Source: Paroedura picta
Taxonomy: Eukaryota; Chordata; Lepidosauria; Squamata; Gekkonidae
Direction: 5' to 3'
Assembly: GCF_049243985.1 (NCBI RefSeq)
Contig: NC_135374.1
Location: 58,153,934-58,217,933 of the forward strand
Length of the DNA stretch: 64,000 nt
Shown: positions 24,801 to 34,800 of the stretch, in pieces
How positions within the stretch are numbered: position 1 is the first letter of the stretch
How the letters are laid out: each line of letters opens with the position of its first letter
Notes under the pieces: generated by a model
Seen by the model: the letters and a program-made list of their open reading frames with translations, nothing else
What the model was told of the DNA's origin: nothing
The model's database searches: none
Made by a program: the position numbers and the translations under genes

Positions 24801-27800
24801 TGTCTACCATCCACACTCTGACTCTTCGACCCTTAGCTTATCTACCAGCCATGCTCCAGCTCATCGTCCTTCAATTTGCATCCTGACTTCACTCCAGAAT
24901 CCAGTCTGTGCTTGACTCTCTCCCTGGCTTCCGACCCCTGCCTGCCTCAACTCTTCTTCCCTCCCTGCAGCTGTGAACTCTCTCCCCACTGGCTCCCAAC
25001 CTCCCGGACTGGACTCTGACTCTGCTAGGCCCCCTGCTGCCACCCCACACCCTGGCTGTGTGGGTATACCCTGGCAGGACAGCATACATCTCTTCTGTTG
25101 ACAAAATCCCCATACTACTTCTGTTAGCCCAATAAAGATTCACTTCTAAAAATAATTTTCTGAATTGTTATAGCAAGAAATGCCTCAAGCAGTCACAAAT
25201 TTTAAAAATCACGTATCTCCTTTGCAGAAAAAATACCAGGAGGTTTTTTCAGGGCAGAACCTTCCTGATCTTCAGCCAGATACTACTTATTGTTTGGAAG
25301 TTAAAGCCTGCCTAGAATATTGTAAAGATTTATGGAGCCCAGTGCACTGTATAAAAACAGCTAAAGGTATGAATTTACTCTTTGGTTTATTTTTCAGCTT
25401 AACTCTTTAAATCAATATTTTGTATTACAGTAAATTAATTTTTTTACTCAACTTTGGTACCTCTTAGTAAAATAAATAAAATTTAAAACATATGGTTCCT
25501 AGTGCAATCTGAAAGCAGTTGTATCCTTTAAATCAATGACCTTCAAAGAGTTTAGGAGTGCCTTGTTAAATACTCACAAATACCTTAGCATTTTGTTTGG
25601 GTTGCTCCAGAGTGTCCTTAAGTCCTGGCTCAGTGAGGCACTAGTTCAGCTACCAGCCTTTGACATGCTATAGAATTGTCATTTTCTTTGTATTTTTTGG
25701 CCATTGTTCCTGAATCCAAATGAAAACTTTGTTGACTTATTTTTTCTTTTCTAGATTTGGATGGTCTCGCTCCTCCCACAAACCTTCATGTTCAGGCTTT
25801 GAATATGAAATGCATTATTAATTGGGATAACCTATATAATGAAAGTGTAAGCTTCACAGTCCAGTGGATCTAGTAAGAATCATTGCTGCCTATGTTTTAA
25901 TCTCTAACTTTTACATTCCATCTATTTTTCTCATCTTTGTTGAATGTTCATCATTCAAGATTTCTAGCAAAGTTAGCTTGCTACACAAGTTTGTCCTGGT
26001 TTGGTAGTTGCTTTGAAGTGCCACACTAAATGTGACTAAAAATACAAATTGGCAAGTGAACTAAATGCATATCATGATTCTTTCATATTGACACACAACA
26101 ATATTTCAGCCACATCTTAAGGGGCAGTTTTGCACTTCTGCACTTCCTTGAACAGTGACTTGTACTGCTGCAGCATAGCTACCCTTTCTTAAATTTCCTT
26201 AATTGACCTAAAACTAAAGTGTATATTGTGCATGTGTGTGTTGGTTCAATGAACTCTGTGGTTGGTTGCCATCACTAACATGTGGATGCCCCTGGTCAAA
26301 AGCAGCCCATTGGATCAGGATAAATAAGTAATGGTGCTTTTGTAGATTATTTTTATTGATTTATTGTATAGCCTGTGTGTAGTATAGGCGGGAGACCCTA
26401 AGATGGTCTGACAGCCAGTCAAGTTATGCTCAGAGTTGGTTGGCCATAGCATGCCCCTCTGCCACGACCTTGGAATTCCTGGAAGGTCTCACATCCAAGT
26501 GCTAGCCAGAACTGACCCTGCTTTTACCTGGTACCCAAAACTTAACAAGAAGGATGCGAGATGAGAGGAAGTTCCACAGCCATTACAGGAAAGGCACTGT
26601 TTGCAGCCACTTGCCATACTTAAGTGACAGCAGCATGCATAATGTAGTCTTTGAGGTAGAGTTTAATGGTCCAACAGGCTAGAGTAGGCGAAAAGTTTGT
26701 CTTCAAATGTAGCACGAGACCGTAATAATACAGCAGAAGTGCAGAGATGCTAGAACAAGTTGTGCAATTTCAATCTGCAGGTGCCTTTTCAAAATTCTGC
26801 TTCATTAATATCTCCTATAAGAACTTGCATAGCATGAGAAAGGAAAAGCTAAAAACTTCTTTCTGAGGTGCTAATTATTGTATTTGCAGGAAATCTTTAC
26901 TTAGGGCATATATTATAAAAGGACTGCCATCAGCTGCAACTGCTCATTCTGCTGGATGTGTAGACCAGGCCTAGTGGTATTCAGTTTTCTGCCTATTGGG
27001 GCTTTAAAAAAAAGCACCAGTACTAGTACATGGAAACAAACTGGCAGCCTGTGGGGCTCCTCTAAAACAGAAAAGAAACATTTCTGTGCTGATGTGTTTC
27101 TAGTTAGTTGGCTTGTAGCAGTATTCTGCACTGTTGAAGACCACATAGCAGTGATCAAGTGTGAATGTGATGACACTGTGGTTAGGTCTTAGTTTTCGAA
27201 GAAGAGATGCTGTTAGCAAATCAACCAAAGTTGATAAAGGGCATTATCTTCCATAGATGAGCCATGAATGCCCATCTGTAGTGAATGTCCATCTGTAGCA
27301 GCAGAACATTACCATTAAACTGCAAATCTGAAAGCACAACTCCATGCATAATAATCCTCATTACTTGGTTGGAAGACCAACAGCACTTTGGTCTACACCG
27401 CCTGCTTTCATGTGCTCAGTGGCTTAAAACCTGGCCCAGAATAGGCTGAGCCAAGATATTTTCCAGCATGAGGCCCCCTGTGCCATCCCAAACATGATCA
27501 CCGGGTTTTTGAAAAATACTGTTAAATGAAGCAAAAATTGGTTGGATATTTGATGTCTGAGAAGGGAGAGAAATAGAGGCACTGGATCCATTGTTTTGGA
27601 CCTAGGCTTCTCCTAGCACATTCAGGACACCTTTTAAAATTTACAGTTGTTTGGAGGCCTCTGTCTCTGACTTGTTAAGAAAATAAGTCCTTGGGTCTTA
27701 CAGTATTATTTCCTAATTTTGTGTATAAGGGATCAGTCATGGTAATACAGGGTTAGGTCCAAAGTGCTGTTCTGTGAGTACAAGTGAGAGAAAGGAAGAG

Positions 27801-30800
27801 ATTTTCAAAAATGTGTACAGATAGTAATGGATAACTTAATGTTTGTGGGGAAAGTCCCATTTCCCACATGATATTCCAGTAATTGCAAAGCACTTAGTTA
27901 GAAGTTTTAGTGAGATTGCTAGCTAAATTAGTCTGTTCTCGGACTAGAGGAAATTCAGCAAGATGATGTCTACTACTACTGGCAAAGTCTATTGTCTTGT
28001 TAGTCTCCAGATCAGTAAATAATTAAAGCAGAAAATGCCTTGGTACATATCTTGGGCCCTGTCAGAGTTACCAAAGTACTGAAGATGGTGCTCTTCTGCC
28101 AGGCATACAGTTCAGGCCAATGCAAGGACACAGTAACATTAGAACAGGCCTCCTCTCCACCTCCCTCCAGCACTGGAGTACAGGTGCTTGGACCCTAAAC
28201 GCAACCTAGAAATTTTACATATAAGGATGGCTAGAGCATTTTACATATTTTTACAAAGGAATCCGATTTTAACTGGCAATTGTTTTTTAACCCATGTATG
28301 CATGGGTTTAACATGGGTTTAACCAGCCTGATGCTGTTGCAAGAGAGGGGTTCTCTACAAATCAAATTAAAATAAAAGATAGAATATAGATAAAATGTGA
28401 ATGGAAACAGAAAGGTAGCAAAGATTGGAGAGATTCCACACTTCCAGCCACACATAGGGGCATGAGAACCCTCCTAAAGTGCGAGAACCACATGTCTGCT
28501 AGGTCCAGGTATGCACTTGGGTAATGCCAGTGGCTGGAAATACTAGGCTGGCTAGAATAGTGGGGCCAGAGCATTAGAGCCAGCATCTGGGGGATTAAGC
28601 TTTTGCTGTCTGAGAGACTCAAGGGCATTCAGCACACTCTGAATGCCAGGATCCAAAGGCTTCATGCACATGGCCACTCTGACTTTTGTGGGAACGGCAC
28701 ACTTCTCATAGCCATTCTCTTCTGAAAGCCAGATATCTGATTCAGCCAGCAGTCCTATTCACAATTCCTTGGTAGTAGGTCCCACGGAACTTAGTAAGGG
28801 TCATTTGAATAAAAATGCATTTCATTTCTGCACTCTACTGACAATATAACAGAACTTTGCCATTGTATTGGAAATATAATTATCTTTATCTGCAAGGAAG
28901 ATATTAACTAACAGATCATCAGTATATCAAGAAAACTGCAGTAACAAAGGCAAAATTAGACTACTGCTGTTATCCCTGTAAAAATCACAATGCGATAGAA
29001 TATGAGCAATCGATTCAGTTGCACGCAAATAGCAAGGGCGCCATCGATCCTTCATAAGCACATGCTGTAATCTTTCACTAAAGCAATGCTGATGGAAATG
29101 CATTGAAACAAGCTCACAAAAAACCTCAACAGAATTTAACAAGGGTGATATGAAGTTAAATATGAAGTGGTAGAAAATCCCTCCCAAGACTTTAATCGCC
29201 TACATGGGCCTAGAAGGAGGGCCATCTCATTTTGCAGCTTAATATCCATAAGTCGTTGTGGGCTAACTGACAGGAAAAAGGGAATAAGGCGTACAGGTTG
29301 AAGGTATATTTTCAGCCAGTAGTTAATTATTACTATCCATGCCCTGGTCTCTATTTTTATGAACCTCGTCTCCTGCCAGAGTGCCATATTAGTGGTACAT
29401 TTTGGGGCATTAAAGAGCGCTCTAAAAAAGCCTGCCTTAATTTTCTCTATGGGAGCAAAATTGAAATAAGGGAGAGTAAACATGAATAGAATTGGTTTGT
29501 AAATTTATGCTAATAAACATAGCTTTTTCATGTCTGATAGTGGATTCAGAAAGGAATATTCTCATGATTACTCGAAAGAATGGATCACTGTACCTGGATG
29601 TGAAAACATCACCAGAGCACATTGTGACTTCTCATCATCCATTTCCTTCAATGGAATTTTCTATCTTCGTGTACGCGCCATGAAGGGTCATTCCAGATCA
29701 CCTTGGTCTAAAGAGCTACGCTTTGAACCTTCGCTAGAAAGTAAGCATCTCCTTCTGCCTCTTCAAAATGTAATATTTCCTCCTGTATAATTAAACACCT
29801 TAAGAGTTTCACAGTCTAAACCATGTAACAATCTGAAAGTGGTAATTTCACAAGCTTCACCATTGTGCAAGTTCTGTTTATTGAAACTGAAGAAACCCAC
29901 TGAAATGAACAAAAGCTGTTCAGTAGTTGTTCTTGGATTTCTCTGTGAGACTTCCAGATGTGCTCAGAATGTGTATTGTTCATGGATACAGAGTAGAATG
30001 CAACAGATTTCACCCCCCCCCAAAAAAAAAGGTTTACTAGCACTGTGAGTTTAACAGTGTAATCCCAAACAGAGTTTACCCTTCTAAACCCATTTATTTC
30101 AATGGATTTAGAAGGGTGCGACTCTGTTGAGAATTGTACTGTAAGTTTCATGGTGCAATACCACATTTATAAAGATTTCTTTTTGAAAGTTTGTTTTGCT
30201 TTTTATTGGTTTTACTATGGCTTTTGTTATTTTAAAACTACTGTTGTAGTGTTTTATTGTTGGTTTATGTGTATTGTTGATGTTGATAAGATTTGAAGTA
30301 ACTGGTAAGCCTATATGCTGAGAGTTGCAGATATGGATAAATAACTAGGGTTGCCAATTCTGATAAATTCCTGGAGATTTTAGGAAGGGAGGGTAGGAAT
30401 CTCAGGGGAGCATATGACCATAAAGTCCATTTTTTTAAAGTAGCAATTTTCTCCAGGGGAACTGATCCCTGTTGCCTGGAGATCAGTTGTAATCCAAGGA
30501 GATCTCCAGTCACCACCTGGAGGTTGGTAACCCTATAAATAATTGAAATCACTGTAGAAGGTTAAGCATATTTTTGCTACTTTATTAAACATATATATAA
30601 AATAATGCTAAAACTTAACTTATAAAATTTGTTTTTTAAGATGAAATCGGCCCACCAAGTGTCAAGCTTAATGCCAGTGAGAATTCGATTCATATTTTCA
30701 TTGTGCCACCTGGAGAACTGGAAAATAACTCAATGAGCAAACACTATATTTTTACGTACCGCATTGAGTATTGGAAGAATTCTTCACATGTCAAGGTAAT

Positions 30801-31791
30801 GCTAATTCTAAAAACATGTACAAAATCAGAGTCCAGTGGCACCTTTAAGACCAACAAAGATTTATTCAAAGCGTGAGCTACCATCATGACAGTGGGAATA
30901 TATAAGTTCATAGTCTGAGTCCTTGCACTTGAAAGCTCACGCCTTGAATAAATCTTTGTTGGTCTTAAAGGTGCCACTAGACTCTGATTTTGTTTTGTTG
31001 TGCTGCTTCAGACCAACATGGCTACCTACTTGAATCTATCTAAAAACATAGTCTTAGTTGAAGCATGGATGAGAAATCATAACAAGAAATTTGTAATGCA
31101 AACTTGTCGGTCTTTTCCTGTCAGAATAGAACATTCACCAGAGGAGAAATTCCTCATCAGCAAAAGGGGGGGGGGGGATGACAGAATTGTATCCCCTTAG
31201 GCAGTGGTCCCCAACCTTTTTATCACCGGGGACCACTCAATGCCGGGGACCACTCAACGCCTTTTACTGAGGCCCGGTGGAGGGGGGTAGTTTACTCCTC
31301 TTCTCTCAACCACTGCCCTCTCGGATCGCTATGGTAATGTTTAAACATCCCTTCAAAATAAGATACAGACACGCCACAACAATGAAGTGTGTTGTAAAGG
31401 GCTGGGGGGGATGAAGTAAAGGGCCGGGGGGGGGAGAGAAGGTGTCCTTTGGGGCCCACCTCCAGTTAGTTGAAGGAACACATGTGGTCCGCGGCCCACA
31501 GGTTGGGGATCGCTACCTTTAGGGATGGGGCTGTACTGTGCACAGAAATACTCCCATAACCTTCTTATTTGTTTTAGCAACAATTATGTTATGTTTGCAA
31601 TCCAATACTTTTTGGATGGCTAGCCTGATCTCAACAGATCTCAGAAGTTCAGTGGGATCGGTTTTGGTCATTATTTGGATGGGAGACCACCAAGGAATAT
31701 CAAGATTCATGATGCAGAGGTAGACAGTGGCAAGCCCCCTCTGAATGTCTCTTACCTTGGAAACCTGGCACTTCACACACACGTGCAAGCG

Positions 31792-31845
<54 letters not shown>

Positions 31846-34800
31846 CCTTTTTAGGGTACAAAGTTGACCCTTTTTAAAAAAAAAAAAGTACAAATATTCT
31901 TATGTCTAATCCCATGTCAATCATGGCTTTGAAACTAAACCAATGTTCTTTGACAGGAAAAAATACCTGTGGGTTGGATTCTATTAATTCTTTCTGCTAA
32001 ATTGGATCCTCTGACTCTCTTCCTCTACCTTGTTCTTCAACAGAAACACTTTTTCCAATGGAGAAGGCTTTTTCTGATGGAAGAAGGCTTCCTTGGAAGA
32101 AAAGTTTTTCTTTCTTGAAGGAGTATTTGGTACAAGAGAGTTGTACTATCCAGCCCTAGATGTGCGCAACAGAAATGAGAGTGCTTCCCTCCAGCTGAGT
32201 GCAGACAGCTGAGATCTGAGCAAACCTGAAGACTACTTAACTAGCAACTCTCCTACAGCTACAGCTGGACAACAGCTAGTTGCAGGCACTGCTGCCTGGG
32301 GAATGGTGGGCCATGGATTTCCATCAGTCACTGCCTGGCATATATACTCCACTGACGGCTACAATGTTTTTACCAGAGTGTTGACAGTGTCTTGCTACAG
32401 TGTTCTGCGGCACTGCAAAGTTATGGGCAGCACTTCAAAATAGAATTGTTTATTTAAAACCTTTATTGAACATAGTCGACCTGAGCTGTAATTAAAATGA
32501 TTTTTGCTCATTTAAAAAAATTTGTTCCTGGTACAGAACAAAGTTGAAGAAAAATCAACATCATTCTTAATCCCAAACTTGTCCCCTTCAACTGTGTACT
32601 GCCTAGATGTGCAAGCGTGGTCTCCTTCAAAAAGCAGCAAGTTGAGCAATGTGACGTGCATTGAAACTCCTGGTGGTATGAGATGTTTAACATTTATTGG
32701 AATGTACCGTGACACATGCTTACAGAACTTCTTATGAAAATATGATGTATATGTTTCCATGTTCTGCATTGTGGTTTGGATCAGTGAGCTTTGGTAGTCT
32801 TAGGATGAGTATGGAAAATACTCAGCAGAGTTAACTTTTCTCAACATCCAGTGTTCCAGGAAGAAAACTATTAAATGTTAAGATTAATACAAAATTTTCA
32901 TAATGTGTATTAAATTATTTTAATTGTACTGTGAGTTTACTACCCAGTTTCAAAATCTTCCTATGAGAAAGAGTGACTAAGGGCTGCATCTTCCCCCCTT
33001 CATATCACATGTCTTTTAAAGTTTAAGAATAAATTTTGAAATAGTATCTATTTCATTATCTGCCTTTTTCAAGCTTTTGACCATGGAGATACACCTTGAA
33101 ATATTTTGCCTCTCCATCTCCTCACCCCTGGCTACAATGTCCCATATGCAAATAAAAGTAAAAAAATAAAATAATAATATTAAAATAATTAATTAAATAA
33201 AAATTAAAAACCCAATTAAGACCCATCTCCACTGACTACCCCTGGTATTTAGGGCCCTTCTGCTTTTAAGCTTAGAGGTCCCATAGATATCAGTCAGAAT
33301 AAACAACCATAGAACTCTCCTCCTGCACTCCTTTTCAAATGCCTGCCAGAGGTGTGCTCTGCATCCTGTTCAACCTGGGTTGCCGCCCTTGTAAAGAGAT
33401 GCTGTGCTGCCAATGCAAAACCAATTCCAGAAGCGAGCACATTCGCTTTGCTCCCATTGAGGATCAGCAGAGGCTGGGGCTGCAGAATCCACTCAGGGCT
33501 GCAACAGCATTGCCCATGCCTGAGCTTGGCAAGTGGGCCAGAGCTGCACCTGTCCTGCAGGGAAACACCCCCCCCCCCCGTACCTTGAGCAGTGAGGAAG
33601 GCAAAGGTTACACCCAGGAGGCCTGGCACATGGAACAAGCAGGGCAGAGAGGTCGATCAGAGGCTGGCATTAGTGGGTGGGCTGCTGCGGCGGTAGCTGC
33701 TGGCTCCACGCAACTGCCATCTTGGATTCCCCCATGCCATGGAACATCTGAGGCCCTCAAACAGTACACCTTGGTGCTGTGGTACACTAAATGAAAAGTC
33801 TAAGTAGTTTAATTCTTTTTTGTTTGCTTTATAGGACAATCAAATCAAGCTTTTCTGACCATTGCAATAATTTTCGTGGGTACTGCTGCTTTTGTAGTTG
33901 CCATGCTCTATGCTTTCTGGTTTTTATGGAGGAAGATTGAATATGCATTCTTTCCCTCATGCAAACTCCCGTCAATCATAGAGGTATAAGTATTAATTTA
34001 CTGTCTTGTTGCAAAGAATAAATGATATGAATATCCTAGCAGACAGCACTGTGGGTTTTTTAGAGTCCATAGAGATCTTAGCTAGCAAGCATTATCCACA
34101 GTGATAATGTATGTACTGAGAGAGATCTTGAGTTTATCACTATATATCCAAGAATTTTTAGATGCATCTCAGACTTCTATGTGGAGCATATGAATTTTAT
34201 TAATGCTGAATATATCTGCCTGGTGAATCTTTGACAGTTCATTTTGCTGCATCCATAGATCTCCTTTTAAAATATCAAGTAATACCTTGGCAGTTGTTTT
34301 TTTCTTCTTCTTTACAATGCATAAACCTAACAATGAAAATAAGAGGCTTGTTTGCAAAAATTGCCTCTTGCTTTTCACATCCTTCAAAGCACTATCTGCC
34401 CATATTATTAATATCTACTTGTATTCAAGCCTAAAACAAGGTATTATATTTCACATATTTAATAGTAAAATAGATGTATCTATTTAATAATTCTCTGTTT
34501 GTTGCACAAATGGAAGCTTAAGTTAATGGAAAATGAATTTTTTCAGGTTGTTTTTGTCATACACATTTAAAAAAAGAATTCCTACCTGCTTGTATTATTG
34601 TATCACCTTGACCTGGATAGTTCAGGTTACCCTAGTTTTATCAAATATCACAAGCTAAGCAGGCTTCGTCCTGGTCAGTATTTGAATAGAAATCCATCAA
34701 GGAATACCAGGGTTGCAGTAGAGAGGCAGCCAATAGCAAACCATCTCTTCCCTTTGAAAAACCCACAAGAGGTTGCCATTAGGATGGGCATGAACTGGCT

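Larger units (their letters stand above)
25873..29540 (+). other. IFNAR1: IFNAR1 intron 6
   Basis: Apart from a 5S SINE at 26385-26535 and a LINE fragment at 28940-29490, the intron (26536-28939) shows no recognisable element. Several stretches look like very old, unplaceable LINE sequence. Confidence 0.5.

Noticed and set aside
33300-33794. Open frames of 151 and 114 codons in IFNAR1 intron 9
   Set aside because: The sequence is GC-rich with a C-run, both strands are equally open, and no domain or splice support is present. Possibly an unrecognised repeat.
31610-34800. 5S rRNA-like segments that could be read as 5S rRNA genes
   Set aside because: The 5S part is incomplete and diverged and is joined to a repeated SINE body that recurs at four loci.
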